Notes: generated from the letters alone by a model not told the origin. DNA of 64,000 bases from Candidatus Gastranaerophilales bacterium (GCA_944323395.1 CALUSI010000004.1:62001-126000), one strand, 5' to 3'; positions 8,962-18,112 are shown, counted from the stretch's first letter. Translations and numbers: made by a program.

Positions 8962-10503
8962 CTATTTGTTTTTTCTGTACTTATATATTGTTATGTCATT
9001 ATTTTTTTTATTCCAGAATAATATATCGCCATTTTCAAGTTTTAAAGAATTATAATTACCATATTCTTTCAACATTGAATTAAAGGACTTAAGTAGAACA
9101 TAATGGTCACTCTTAGTTATATACAAATATATTTTATAAGTTTCAGTATTTTGAAAATAACTAGCTCGAGGATCATATTTTCCTAAAAGCTTATGTTTTT
9201 TTTCTAATCCAGAAATAATAAAATTACCATTATCTAAAGCAATCGCTTTTTCAACTTTGAATTTTTTTAACTTTCTTATTTGCTTTTTGGTATTTTCTGC
9301 AAAACTGTATTTATAACCATCTTGAAAATTAAAAATATATTCATCTTTATATAATACGCATTTATCATTTACATTAATGTCTGCACCTTTATTAAAAATA
9401 TTTTTTTCTAAATCATAAATATAAAATTTATTCCCTGAGGGTATTAACAAGTTGCCATTACTAAATATTTGAACATTTCTTATATCAATATAACCTTCAA
9501 TTTTATTTTTTGTATTATAAAACTCGTTTTTTTGCGGATTATAGACTTCATAGTTTTCACAACTACTGCATAATGCCGGCAGCATTAATATATGACCATT
9601 TTTTAGTAAAACAATTTCTTCATTTAAAATTTTTCTATCTATACTTCTTATGTTTTTTGTATCTTTTGTATAATTATTATAAATATCAATATCTATTATA
9701 CTTTTGCCTTTTATATTTTTCTTTCTTATGATTAATTCTTCATCATTATTTAAGCTTATAGCTCCGGCATTTAAAATATTTTCATTTATAAAAGCTTTTT
9801 TATATTCAAACCGACCTTTATTTAAGTTATAAGTATATATTTTATTTACGATTATCGAGCTTCCATCCTTTGGGGTTGTTAAGAACATTATTTTTTTCGC
9901 ATTTTGCATCAAATTTACGTTCTCAATAATTTCATTTTTAAATAAATATTTTGTACTCCAATGTCCTTTATCAAAAATTATTCCCTCTACAATACCTCTA
10001 CTCATTAAAAGTAATAATATTGATATAACGCCTAATCTTATAAGTAAACCATTCTTCTCAATATTTTTTGAAAACAAGTATTTTATCAGACAAATTACTG
10101 AAACTAAAAATAAAAATATTAAAATATTAAAACCTAAATACCACAACGCATATAAAAATATAAACGAATTTAAAACTAAAAAAGGCATACTTTTTTGAAC
10201 TTCTTTTTTAGAATCTTCTTCTGTAGCTTTTTTGCTAAAAAACAATGTCAAATCAACTATAATTGATACAAAGAACAATAAATATACAAGTAAAATCAAT
10301 AATACAAAAAATAACCCGATAACATTAATCAGAAGATAAAATAATAATTGAGCTCCCCAACTTAATGCCATATCTGTAAAAAAACTTATTAACATATTAA
10401 ACAATAAAGCAATGTATCCAAATACAACCAAAATTTTAAATGAAAATAATCTTGTATAAGTAAAACTAAAATTCAAATCACATAGTTTTCTACAGTTAAA
10501 CAT
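8962..10503 (-). CDS. Membrane protein with C-terminal propeller-like repeats
   Basis: A 513-residue protein. The N-terminal 180 residues hold about five transmembrane helices (roughly 20-45, 50-85, 105-130, 128-145, 155-172). The remaining 330 residues are beta-rich with repeats of the kelch-like form (LKNGHILMLP, SNGNLLIPSG, LDNGNFIISG, LENGDILFWN) about 45-60 residues apart, which suggests a beta-propeller outside the membrane. No enzymatic motif is visible. GGAG precedes the ATG. A MarR-type inverted repeat at 10533-10550 lies just upstream, so it is probably part of the regulon of the adjacent MarR protein. Confidence 0.7.
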   Translation of the reverse strand: MFNCRKLCDLNFSFTYTRLFSFKILVVFGYIALLFNMLISFFTDMALSWGAQLLFYLLINVIGLFFVLLILLVYLLFFVSIIVDLTLFFSKKATEEDSKKEVQKSMPFLVLNSFIFLYALWYLGFNILIFLFLVSVICLIKYLFSKNIEKNGLLIRLGVISILLLLMSRGIVEGIIFDKGHWSTKYLFKNEIIENVNLMQNAKKIMFLTTPKDGSSIIVNKIYTYNLNKGRFEYKKAFINENILNAGAISLNNDEELIIRKKNIKGKSIIDIDIYNNYTKDTKNIRSIDRKILNEEIVLLKNGHILMLPALCSSCENYEVYNPQKNEFYNTKNKIEGYIDIRNVQIFSNGNLLIPSGNKFYIYDLEKNIFNKGADINVNDKCVLYKDEYIFNFQDGYKYSFAENTKKQIRKLKKFKVEKAIALDNGNFIISGLEKKHKLLGKYDPRASYFQNTETYKIYLYITKSDHYVLLKSFNSMLKEYGNYNSLKLENGDILFWNKKNNDITIYKYRKNK

Positions 10504-10532
10504 ATAATACTCCTATTTAATATTTGTATTAT

Positions 10533-10550
10533 TAGTTTACCATTCAACTA
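10533..10550. promoter_or_regulatory. MarR-type operator, site B
   Basis: TAGTT-8-AACTA with spacer TACCATTC, about 30 bases upstream of the membrane/propeller gene. It matches sites at 10592-10619 and 11078-11101 in arms and spacer ending. Confidence 0.6.
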
Positions 10551-10585
10551 TTAACTATTCAATTGTTTTTGGGTTTTAATTTACA

Positions 10586-11047
10586 TTATTTAATATTAGT
10601 TAACCATTCAACTAATATTTTTTCTATATCTTGTTTATCATTTTCAGCAAGTTTTTCAGTTATTTTAATAACTTCAGCAGAATAATAAGGCCAAATTTCA
10701 TCTAAAAGAGAAGAAGCTGTATCAGATATTTTTATTAGTTTAACTCTTCGATCATTTTCTTTTGGATTTCTTGATATCATTTTTTCCTTTTCAAGCCTAT
10801 CTAAAAGCTTTGTAATATTTGAAGGAGTTACTAAAAGTCTTTGACTTATTTCATTTTGTTGAATACCATCTTTACTGCCAATATGTTTAATAATCATTAA
10901 TATGTTAAATTTAGCAATATTTAAATTATATTTATAAAGTAAACTATCCAGTTTATTAGAAATTTGTCCCCATAACAGCCCAATTGTATAAATCAATTTA
11001 GAGCTGTCGTTTTGCTTTTCAAAATATAAATCCAGATCTTTCTTCAT
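10586..11047 (-). CDS. MarR family transcriptional regulator
   Basis: A 153-residue winged-helix regulator. The recognition-helix region reads QNEISQRLLVTPSNITKLLDRLEKE, followed by the wing (NPKENDRRVKLIKI), both typical of MarR. MarR proteins are dimers that repress from palindromes and release DNA on ligand binding or oxidation. Start ATG is preceded by GGCGG. It is divergent from hydG with a 120-base interval that holds an 8-bp inverted repeat of the expected kind, and the same repeat occurs upstream of the next gene and inside its own 3' end, so autoregulation and control of both flanks are likely. Confidence 0.9.
   Translation of the reverse strand: MKKDLDLYFEKQNDSSKLIYTIGLLWGQISNKLDSLLYKYNLNIAKFNILMIIKHIGSKDGIQQNEISQRLLVTPSNITKLLDRLEKEKMISRNPKENDRRVKLIKISDTASSLLDEIWPYYSAEVIKITEKLAENDKQDIEKILVEWLTNIK
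10592..10619. promoter_or_regulatory. MarR-type operator, site C, inside the marR 3' end
   Basis: A perfect 10-bp inverted repeat (AATATTAGTT / AACTAATATT) with 8-base spacer AACCATTC. It is the longest of the three copies and overlaps the last codons of the regulator gene. Confidence 0.65.
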
Positions 11048-11077
11048 ATTACACCGCCTTTTCTTGAGTATAGCAAC

Positions 11078-11101
11078 AAATAGTTAATCATTCAACTATT
11101 T
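11078..11101. promoter_or_regulatory. MarR-type operator, site A, between marR and hydG
   Basis: AAATAGTT / AACTATTT, 8-bp arms, 8-base spacer AATCATTC. It lies just upstream of the hydG promoter and of the divergent marR start. Confidence 0.7.
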
Positions 11102-11117
11102 TGAATCTTTACTGATT

Positions 11118-11146
11118 TTGGATACATTTAATTTTTGAGTTATACT
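11118..11146 (+). promoter_or_regulatory. Sigma70-type promoter of hydG operon
   Basis: TTGGAT, 17 bases, TATACT. Predicted transcription start is near 11153, which excludes the ATG at 11151 and supports the ATG at 11169. Operator A ends 16 bases upstream of the -35 box. Confidence 0.6.
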
Positions 11147-11168
11147 GTAGATGAAAAAAGGCGTCAAA

Positions 11169-12587
11169 ATGTATAATCCAAAATCTACAAAAGCAGAAGA
11201 ATTTATTTCTCATCAAGAAATTATAGATACTATCGAATATGCTGAAAAAAATAGAGATAATAAAGTTCTTCTAAATGAAATTATAGAAAAAGCAAAAATT
11301 AAAAAGGGACTAAATCATAAAGAAGCATCTGTTTTATTAGCTTGCAATAATGATGAAATAAATAACGAAATTTTCACTCTTGCAAAACAAATAAAGGAAG
11401 ATTTTTACGGTAACAGAATTGTTCTTTTTGCACCTTTATATCTTTCTAACTACTGCATAAACGGTTGTACATACTGCCCATACCACGCTAAAAACACTCA
11501 TATTCCAAGAAAAAAAATGACACAGGAAGAAATAAGAAATGAAGTAATTGCACTTCAAGATATGGGACACAAACGCCTTGCAATTGAATCGGGTGAAGAT
11601 CCGATTAATAACCCTATTGAATATATTTTAGAATCAATTAATACAATATATTCTATAAAGCATAAAAATGGAGCAATAAGAAGAGTAAACGTAAATATTG
11701 CGGCAACTACAGTTGAAAATTATAGAAAATTACATGAAGCTAAAATAGGTACATATATATTATTCCAAGAAACCTATAATAAAGAAAGTTATGAGAAATT
11801 ACACCCTACAGGTCCAAAACATAATTATGCTTACCATACAGAAGCAATGGACAGAGCAATGCAAGGCGGAATTGACGATGTTGGAATCGGAGTTTTATTC
11901 GGACTAGAAAATTATAAATATGAGTTTGCCGGCATTTTAATGCACGCAGAACACTTAGAAGCACTATATGGCGTAGGTCCGCACACTATAAGCGTACCAA
12001 GAATAAGAAAAGCTGATGATATAGACCCAAATAGTTTTGCAAACGGACTTGATGATGAAACTTTTAAAAAGATTGTTGCAGTAATAAGAATAGCAGTACC
12101 ATATACCGGTATGATAATATCAACACGCGAAAGCAAAGAATGCAGAAAATCTTTACTAGAACTTGGTGTTTCACAAATATCAGGCGGTTCAAAAACCAGT
12201 GTCGGCGGATACTATAAACCCGAAAAAGAAGATGAAGATTCAAGTCAATTTGAAGTTAATGATAACAGAACACTTGATGAAGTAGTAAATTGGTTAATGG
12301 AATTAGATTATCTGCCAAGTTTTTGCACTGCTTGTTACGGAAATAATAGAACAGGTGAAAGATTTATGTCTATCTGCAAAGATCAACAAATACATAATTT
12401 CTGCCATCCAAATGCAATAATGACATTAAAAGAATACTTAGTTGATTATGCTTCTGAAAAAACGAAACAAACAGGAGAAAAACTTCTTCTAAAAGAAATC
12501 GCCAAACTTAAAGATGAAAATAGGAAGCAGATTGTAATACAAAATCTTGAAAAAATAATAAATGGTGAACGTGATTTTAAGTTCTAA
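11169..12587 (+). CDS. hydG: [FeFe]-hydrogenase H-cluster maturase HydG (radical SAM)
   Basis: HydG cleaves tyrosine to CO and cyanide and builds the Fe(CO)2CN synthon of the H-cluster. The 472-residue protein shows the radical-SAM cluster motif CINGCTYC (CX3CX2C) near residue 105 and the HydG-specific C-terminal motif CTAC followed by a third Cys in HNFC, which binds the auxiliary cluster and separates it from ThiH. Full length, no gaps. Start chosen at 11169 because AAAAAGG sits 7 bases upstream and the promoter lies too close for the earlier ATG. hydE, hydF and the hydrogenase are not in the window. Divergent MarR regulation is likely. Confidence 0.93.
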   Translation: MYNPKSTKAEEFISHQEIIDTIEYAEKNRDNKVLLNEIIEKAKIKKGLNHKEASVLLACNNDEINNEIFTLAKQIKEDFYGNRIVLFAPLYLSNYCINGCTYCPYHAKNTHIPRKKMTQEEIRNEVIALQDMGHKRLAIESGEDPINNPIEYILESINTIYSIKHKNGAIRRVNVNIAATTVENYRKLHEAKIGTYILFQETYNKESYEKLHPTGPKHNYAYHTEAMDRAMQGGIDDVGIGVLFGLENYKYEFAGILMHAEHLEALYGVGPHTISVPRIRKADDIDPNSFANGLDDETFKKIVAVIRIAVPYTGMIISTRESKECRKSLLELGVSQISGGSKTSVGGYYKPEKEDEDSSQFEVNDNRTLDEVVNWLMELDYLPSFCTACYGNNRTGERFMSICKDQQIHNFCHPNAIMTLKEYLVDYASEKTKQTGEKLLLKEIAKLKDENRKQIVIQNLEKIINGERDFKF

Positions 12588-12648
12588 ATGATTGCTTTTA
12601 CACTGATTTACTAATAAAATATAGTTATAAATAGAGATTGGAGCAAAA

Positions 12649-12927
12649 ATGAGCGAAGATAAAATCATTGTAACTATTTCAGGAAAAGACGGAGTTGGCA
12701 TAGTTGCTGAAATTGCATCTGTCCTTGCTAAATACGAAGTTAATATAGAAGATATAAGACAAACTATTATGCAAGGTTGTTTTATGATGTTTTTGCTTGC
12801 TGATATCAGCAAATCAAAATATTCTTTTAAAGAAATAAAAGAAGCAGTTATTGAATCCGGACAAAAATTAGGTATGGAAATTTGGATTCAAAAGAAAGAA
12901 ATTTTTGATAAAATGCACACTATTTAA
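12649..12927 (+). CDS. ACT-domain protein, UPF0237 family
   Basis: A single ACT domain of 92 residues (IIVTISGKDGVGIVAEIASVLA), the whole protein. UPF0237 proteins are small ligand-binding regulators, typically next to a UPF0210 gene, as here (11-base gap). The ligand is not known; ACT domains usually bind amino acids. GGAG precedes the ATG. Likely in one transcript with hydG. Confidence 0.9.
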   Translation: MSEDKIIVTISGKDGVGIVAEIASVLAKYEVNIEDIRQTIMQGCFMMFLLADISKSKYSFKEIKEAVIESGQKLGMEIWIQKKEIFDKMHTI

Positions 12928-12938
12928 GGGAATAATAA

Positions 12939-14306
12939 ATGTCTTTTTTTAATGAAAAATCAATCATTGAAACAATAAATATGATTAAGGTTCACAACTT
13001 AGATATAAGAACCGTTACTTTAGCGTTAAGTTTACGTGATTGTTGCGGAGAAAATGTCAGAGAAGTTGGAGACAAAATATATAAAAAAATCACAAAATAT
13101 GCAAAAAATTTATATAATTACGCTGCTGAAATAGAAGATGAATATTCAATTCCTATAATAAATAAAAGGATAGCAGTTACACCTATTTCTTTAGTTGGAG
13201 AATCTTGCAAAGATATGGATTATGTTTATCTTGCAAAGATATTAGATGAAGCTGCAAAAGAAGTAAATGTTAATTTTATAGGCGGATTTTCAGCCCTTGT
13301 TGAAAAAGGTTGTACAAAAGGCGATATTGCTCTGATTGAAAGTATTCCTGAAGCCCTAAAACAAACTCAACGTGTATGTTCCTCAATTAATTTAGCCTCT
13401 ACAAAAGCCGGTATTAATATGGATGCGGTCAAAAAAATGGGCGGAATAATAAAACAAGCAGCAAATCTTACAGCAAATGAAGATGGCATAGGCGCTGCAA
13501 AACTCGTTTGTTTTTGTAATGTACCTGGTGATAACCCATTTATGGCAGGTGCATTCCATGGTTATGGAGAACCCGAGTGTGCTTTAAATGTTGGAGTATC
13601 AGGTCCGGGAGTAGTTAGAGCAGCCGTTGAAAATTTACCAAAAGATGCAGATTTTGGAGAACTTGCAAACAAAATAAAACAAATAGCATTTAAAATAACA
13701 TCTACAGGTGAACTTGTAGGCCGAAGAATGGCTGAAAAAATGAATATTCCATTTGGAATTATAGACCTATCTTTAGCACCAACACCAGCTATTGGTGATT
13801 CTGTTGCTGGAATATTCCAAGCAATGGGATTAGAACACGCAGGTGCACACGGCACTACCGCCGCACTTGCAATGCTAAATGATGCTGTAAAAAAAGGCGG
13901 AATAATGGCAAGTTCATACGTTGGAGGTTTATCAGGTGCATTTATTCCTGTGTCAGAGGATGCCGGTATGATAGAAGCTGCAAAAAAAGGTGTTCTAACC
14001 TTTGATAAATTAGAAGCAATGACTTGTGTATGTTCTGTAGGACTTGATATGATTGCGATTCCTGGTGATACACCTGAATCTACAATTTCAGGTATGATTG
14101 CCGATGAAATGGCTATTGGTATGATAAATAAAAAAACTACAGCAGTTAGAATAATCCCCGTACCAAATAAAAAAGTAGGCGATTATGCTGTATATGGTGG
14201 TTTATTAGGTGAAGCTCCTATAATGAATGTTAATAAGCTTTCCTCTGAAACTTTTATTAACAGAGGTGGAAGAATTCCAGCCCCAATACACAGTCTTAAC
14301 AACTAA
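12939..14306 (+). CDS. UPF0210 family protein (DUF711, PFL-like fold)
   Basis: A 455-residue member of the conserved UPF0210 family, full length. Characteristic stretches include LSLRDCCGE at the start, the long Gly/Ala-rich core ([32 protein letters not shown]) and EAPIMNVN near the end. The family is related to the glycyl-radical/pyruvate formate-lyase-like fold but its reaction is not established. It is nearly always paired with the ACT protein found upstream. Gly radical loop is not evident. Confidence 0.9.
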   Translation: MSFFNEKSIIETINMIKVHNLDIRTVTLALSLRDCCGENVREVGDKIYKKITKYAKNLYNYAAEIEDEYSIPIINKRIAVTPISLVGESCKDMDYVYLAKILDEAAKEVNVNFIGGFSALVEKGCTKGDIALIESIPEALKQTQRVCSSINLASTKAGINMDAVKKMGGIIKQAANLTANEDGIGAAKLVCFCNVPGDNPFMAGAFHGYGEPECALNVGVSGPGVVRAAVENLPKDADFGELANKIKQIAFKITSTGELVGRRMAEKMNIPFGIIDLSLAPTPAIGDSVAGIFQAMGLEHAGAHGTTAALAMLNDAVKKGGIMASSYVGGLSGAFIPVSEDAGMIEAAKKGVLTFDKLEAMTCVCSVGLDMIAIPGDTPESTISGMIADEMAIGMINKKTTAVRIIPVPNKKVGDYAVYGGLLGEAPIMNVNKLSSETFINRGGRIPAPIHSLNN

Positions 14307-14317
14307 GGAGATTATAA

Positions 14318-14965
14318 TTGTTTCTGTTTGGTTTTGGTAGAATAAGAAGATTTTTTATATTTTGTTCCGTATACAACAAAGGAATAAGCAGAGAAAATCT
14401 TGGTGAATATCCAAAAGCACTAAGTAATTTGTTTTTAGCACTATCTTTAATGCCAAAATCATTAAAAACATATAAAGCAATTGCAAGAGTTAACAGAAAA
14501 AACAAAATGTTCTTAAATGCGATTGATTTTTATACAAAAGCAATAATGAAATTTCCTCAAGATGCACAATTATATGCACTTAAAGCCGATGTATACAGGA
14601 AAATAAAAGAATATGATGAAGCTATTACAGCTTATAATATGGCTATTCAATTTGATTACACAAATACTTTATACTATGAATACAGAGCACAAATTAAGTA
14701 TTATACAGGAGATATTCAAGGTGCAATAAACGATTATAACGGTGCAATAAATATCAATCCCGATGATTACAGATTATACAAACAAAGAGCTTTCTATCAT
14801 TTTGAAAAGAAAAATTATGAAAGCGCTATAAATGATTATAATAAAGCAATATCTCTAAATCCTAATGATTCACATTTATATTATATGAGAGCCTCAATAG
14901 AGAAAATAAAAGGTTTAGAAACTGAAGCTGAAAATGACTTTAAAAAGGCAGAATCCTTAAAATAG
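14318..14965 (+). CDS. TPR protein, TTG start
   Basis: A 215-residue protein, almost entirely tetratricopeptide repeats (about six units from residue 28 on, for example ALSNLFLALSLMP, AINDYNGAININPDD, AINDYNKAISLNPND). The start is TTG at 14318, supported by AAGGAG seven bases upstream and by the frame; no ATG fits. It follows UPF0210 by 11 bases and completes the hydG-ACT-UPF0210-TPR run. The first 20 residues are aromatic and hydrophobic and could associate with membrane. Role: protein-protein scaffold, otherwise unknown. Confidence 0.8.
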   Translation: MFLFGFGRIRRFFIFCSVYNKGISRENLGEYPKALSNLFLALSLMPKSLKTYKAIARVNRKNKMFLNAIDFYTKAIMKFPQDAQLYALKADVYRKIKEYDEAITAYNMAIQFDYTNTLYYEYRAQIKYYTGDIQGAINDYNGAININPDDYRLYKQRAFYHFEKKNYESAINDYNKAISLNPNDSHLYYMRASIEKIKGLETEAENDFKKAESLK

Positions 14966-14986
14966 AAACAATTTTTATTCTTCAAC

Positions 14987-15463
14987 TTATTCTTTATTAA
15001 GCTTTTCGTTTTCTTTTTCTTTTTTCTTAGCTTCTTTTTCTGCTTCTTTAGCACGTTTTTTTGCTAATTTTTGTTTCTGTTCTTCTGTAAATTTACACTT
15101 TTTTAAAAGTTTTTCATAATATGCTTTTCTTTCTGCCGGGTTTTCTATTTTTTCAGCTTCTTTTAATCCTGCCTCAAACTTAGCTTTTTTATCTCTATAA
15201 GAAACATGTTTGAATTTTGTAACTCCATGACATAACATCGGTATACCAATAGGAGATGTTATAATTAACGCTGTTAATTCTGAACCAACTGCAATTTCAG
15301 TAATTGCACTTCCCCTTGTAAAATCTTCTCTGGGATTTTGATATTTTTCAGGTACATAATCTTCCCATTTCGGAGCAATTACATTATTTTCATCTACAGC
15401 ATATACCGGCAATATAAAAGACGAAAAACAAAACATTATAAAAATAACCAATATCTTTTTCAT
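14987..15463 (-). CDS. Exported Lys/Glu-rich small protein
   Basis: A 158-residue hypothetical. Residues 1-22 are a signal peptide (lysines, hydrophobic core, VYA cut site). A second hydrophobic stretch (about 58-80, TALIITSPIGIPMLCHG) may span the membrane. The last 50 residues are a charged coiled coil made of Lys/Glu/Ala (KKRAKEAEKEAKKKEK). AGGA precedes the ATG. It lies just downstream of the APE region on the same strand but has no obvious link to it. No family recognised. Confidence 0.65.
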   Translation of the reverse strand: MKKILVIFIMFCFSSFILPVYAVDENNVIAPKWEDYVPEKYQNPREDFTRGSAITEIAVGSELTALIITSPIGIPMLCHGVTKFKHVSYRDKKAKFEAGLKEAEKIENPAERKAYYEKLLKKCKFTEEQKQKLAKKRAKEAEKEAKKKEKENEKLNKE

Positions 15464-15502
15464 ACTAATATCCTTAACTCACCTATTAATAATCATATTA
15501 TA

Positions 15503-16396
15503 CTATTTATTAAAAAAATTGTAAAAATGATAAAACTGATACGGTGCGAATTTTGTTTTTTCCTCTAAAAAATCAACAAACTCTTTTTGCATTTTACTTA
15601 ATGTCATAGCTTTCGTTTGTGAATTATAAAATTTCTTTAAATGTATACAATATTTATCTTCGGGCATTTTTATTGCACTCACAAAATATATAGGTACCTC
15701 CATCATTTGCGCAAATTTGAATGTACCAATTGGGAATAATACTTTATGATTTAAAAACTCAATTTCAAAATTATTACTATTCGCAGAGATTCTATCACCT
15801 GCAATAAATACAATTCCACCCTTGTTCAATTTTTCTTTTATTTCAATTGAGGTATTTATATCAATTTCTTCAACAGGATATAGCTGAATATTTCTATTAG
15901 TAGTAATTTTATCTATAAATCCGGAAAATATTTTACATTGTTCTTTAGACAAAAAGACCGAAACAACACCACAATCTGAATTAATTTCCGAATTAACAAA
16001 AGAACGCATAGCATCAACATTACCAAGATGATTACAGATTAAAAAAATACCTTTTCGTTCTTTCAAATCTTCTAAAAAAAGTTTTTTTTGTTCTTCATCT
16101 TCAAAATATAATTTTTCAGCAGGAAAATTATCTGTAAATATTTCCATTCTATCAACAAGAGAATATGAATATGATAAAAAATGTCTGAAAACATTTTTAA
16201 AAGATGGCTTTTCTCCCACTATCTCAAGATATCTCTTTGAACAATCCCTAATTTGTTTTGCATTTATACAAGCAATTAGAGTAACAAAAAAAGTAATTAT
16301 CTTAACTGGCGTTTTTCCTAATATTTTGTATATATACCAAAGCAAAAAGAGTCTTTTGGTTCCTGCTGCTTGCTCTTTTATCTCATACCATTTCAT
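15503..16396 (-). CDS. LpxL/HtrB-like lysophospholipid acyltransferase, APE cluster
   Basis: A 297-residue acyltransferase of the lipid A late-acylation fold. The catalytic HX4D motif is NHLGNVD (about residue 120), with ISANSNNF and FPIGTFKFA further on. In proteobacterial APE clusters ApeJ joins a GT2 glycosyltransferase to such an acyltransferase; this protein corresponds to the acyltransferase half only. It would attach the polyenyl chain, or a second acyl chain, to the lipid anchor. Its start overlaps the methyltransferase gene by 14 bases, so the two are translationally linked. Confidence 0.8.
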   Translation of the reverse strand: MKWYEIKEQAAGTKRLFLLWYIYKILGKTPVKIITFFVTLIACINAKQIRDCSKRYLEIVGEKPSFKNVFRHFLSYSYSLVDRMEIFTDNFPAEKLYFEDEEQKKLFLEDLKERKGIFLICNHLGNVDAMRSFVNSEINSDCGVVSVFLSKEQCKIFSGFIDKITTNRNIQLYPVEEIDINTSIEIKEKLNKGGIVFIAGDRISANSNNFEIEFLNHKVLFPIGTFKFAQMMEVPIYFVSAIKMPEDKYCIHLKKFYNSQTKAMTLSKMQKEFVDFLEEKTKFAPYQFYHFYNFFNK

Positions 16397-17465
16397 TTTT
16401 TACACATTCCAAAAGAGTATAATCATGAATTCCCACTGAATATTTTGATTTAACTTTAAGACCAGCTTCATCAATCAAAGAAAGCATATCTTTTTCAGAA
16501 TACATTTTACTTACACCGTTTGCCATACAAGTAAAATACAAAGAAATATGAACAAGAGAATACTCTGCAGCTTTAAATTGCTGATTATCGATAAATGGTT
16601 CAAGTATATATATATGAATATTTTTATCAGACGCTTTTTCTACATTTGTTAATATTGATAAAATTTGACGTTCAGAAAAACAATCAAGAAACTGACTCAT
16701 AAAAACAGCACCAGACATTTTAGGAAAAACGGCTTTTTCTGATACTACATTAATTCCATAGAACTCACATCTGTTATTATTTACATTTTCCCTTGCTCTA
16801 TCTATATTTTCAGGTAAATCAAGCATTGTAACCTTGCAATCGGGATTATATTTCAAACAAGCTTTTTCAAACTTACCCGTATTTCCGCCTATATCAAATA
16901 TTTCTTTAGGATTTTGTTTAAAAATTATATCCAAAACTTCATCAAAACAAGTATCAGAATAATAATGATCAAACTCATACCAACTTTTTTGTATTTGTTC
17001 AGGAAGCTTTGAAAGGGCCGGATATATAGTCGGATAATTTCCTATATATTTTTTTAGTCCGATTGGAGATTCTTCTTTAAATGAATTTGCCAACTCTGAC
17101 GCTCCCAAGTAACACACATCTCGCATAAAATTAAAGTTTACTCTCGTCATCTCATTATCAATAAATGTATCACCTAAAGAGGTTAGAGAATATTTACCGT
17201 CTTTTAACTCTATAATTTCTGTTACTAAAGCTGCTTCACATAATGTCTTAGCAGTATATTTTGATATGTCACAATTTTGCACAATTTCTTCTATCGAAGC
17301 AGAAGTACTTTTCAGATAATCTAAAATACCAAACTTCATCATTGAAGCTATTACTTGAAAAGTAAACGGCGCAAAAACTATTTGTTGTGCTTTTGCTAAA
17401 GTTTCAACAAAACTTTCTTTTCTTCTGCTTTTTCTTCTATATTTAGTTGTTTCTTTATCAACCAT
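16383..17465 (-). CDS. SAM-dependent O/C-methyltransferase, APE cluster
   Basis: A 360-residue methyltransferase. The N-terminal third is a winged-helix dimerisation domain (MKFGILDYL ... ISKYTAKTLCEAAL ... YSLTSLGDTFI), and the C-terminal part is the Rossmann SAM domain with motif I DIGGNTGKFE and the acidic loop LDLPE. This is the small-molecule methyltransferase layout. Many APE clusters contain one, and known aryl polyenes carry a ring methyl, so aryl-ring methylation is the likely job (inference). The gene diverges from the phosphopantetheinyl transferase with only 17 bases between the two ATGs, and it has no Shine-Dalgarno sequence. Confidence 0.82.
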   Translation of the reverse strand: MVDKETTKYRRKSRRKESFVETLAKAQQIVFAPFTFQVIASMMKFGILDYLKSTSASIEEIVQNCDISKYTAKTLCEAALVTEIIELKDGKYSLTSLGDTFIDNEMTRVNFNFMRDVCYLGASELANSFKEESPIGLKKYIGNYPTIYPALSKLPEQIQKSWYEFDHYYSDTCFDEVLDIIFKQNPKEIFDIGGNTGKFEKACLKYNPDCKVTMLDLPENIDRARENVNNNRCEFYGINVVSEKAVFPKMSGAVFMSQFLDCFSERQILSILTNVEKASDKNIHIYILEPFIDNQQFKAAEYSLVHISLYFTCMANGVSKMYSEKDMLSLIDEAGLKVKSKYSVGIHDYTLLECVKNEMV

Positions 17466-17482
17466 AATGGTAAAATTATACC
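17466..17482. promoter_or_regulatory. 17-base divergent control region with near-palindrome
   Basis: Positions 17467-17484 read ATGGTAAAATTATACCAT, 16 of 18 positions symmetric. Leftward, TATAAT (17480-17475) lies 9 bases before the methyltransferase ATG; rightward, TAAAAT (17471-17476) lies 6 bases before the phosphopantetheinyl transferase ATG. Neither gene has a Shine-Dalgarno sequence, so both messages may be leaderless or nearly so. Confidence 0.45.
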
Positions 17483-18112
17483 ATGAAGATTTTCTATATT
17501 AAGATAAATAATAATGAAAAATGTACAAAACACAATTTCAAAAAGCTTCAATCACAAATAGGAAGATTGATTACGAAATTTGTTGCCGAATATTTTTATA
17601 ATATAGAAGATACAAATATTATAATGGAAAATAAAAAACCAAAATTTGAAAATGCAGACCTTTGTTTTAATATTTCACATTCAAATAATATTGTAGCTGT
17701 TGCTTTTGACTCTTTTCCATTAGGTCTTGATATTGAATTTATGAAAGACAGAGATTTTAAACTGCTACTTGAAAGATATAACATTAATTCAAACAATAAA
17801 GAATTTTTCTACCAATTTTGGACTGAATATGAAGCCAAAATAAAAATACAGAATGAAACGAAACAGAAAATAATTTTTAAACTAGAACCCAATTATATGT
17901 TATCTTTATTTTCTTCAAACCCTGATGCAGGAATTAAAACCAAACTTAAAATATATGAACTTAAAAGTCCAATTGATAATATAACACCAAGCGAACTTAT
18001 TAATTTAAAGCTCGTAAAAGAAAGTAATGCAAAAGAGAATACACTTGTAGCGCAAGAAAGAAGTATAGCCCCGGATGAGTTTTTAACTCCGCTTGCCCTA
18101 AATATTGAATAA
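17483..18112 (+). CDS. Sfp-type 4'-phosphopantetheinyl transferase, 3' end overlapping the exporter gene
   Basis: A 209-residue protein. Residues 60-120 carry the family motifs: FNISHSNN, LGLDIEFMKDRDF (Mg-binding Asp and Glu) and FWTEYEAKIK. It would load phosphopantetheine onto the two ACPs of the cluster. The recognisable enzyme ends near residue 155; the last 60-70 residues are polar and have no family match I can see, and they are encoded antisense to the conserved last helices of the MMPL gene (220-base convergent overlap). Probably an ancestral stop was lost. The small size resembles APE-cluster transferases. Confidence 0.8.
   Translation: MKIFYIKINNNEKCTKHNFKKLQSQIGRLITKFVAEYFYNIEDTNIIMENKKPKFENADLCFNISHSNNIVAVAFDSFPLGLDIEFMKDRDFKLLLERYNINSNNKEFFYQFWTEYEAKIKIQNETKQKIIFKLEPNYMLSLFSSNPDAGIKTKLKIYELKSPIDNITPSELINLKLVKESNAKENTLVAQERSIAPDEFLTPLALNIE

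Noticed and set aside
13562-13855. Antisense 97-codon open frame inside UPF0210
   Set aside because: Mirror of a conserved coding strand with no ribosome binding site; same judgement for the other antisense frames within recognised genes.
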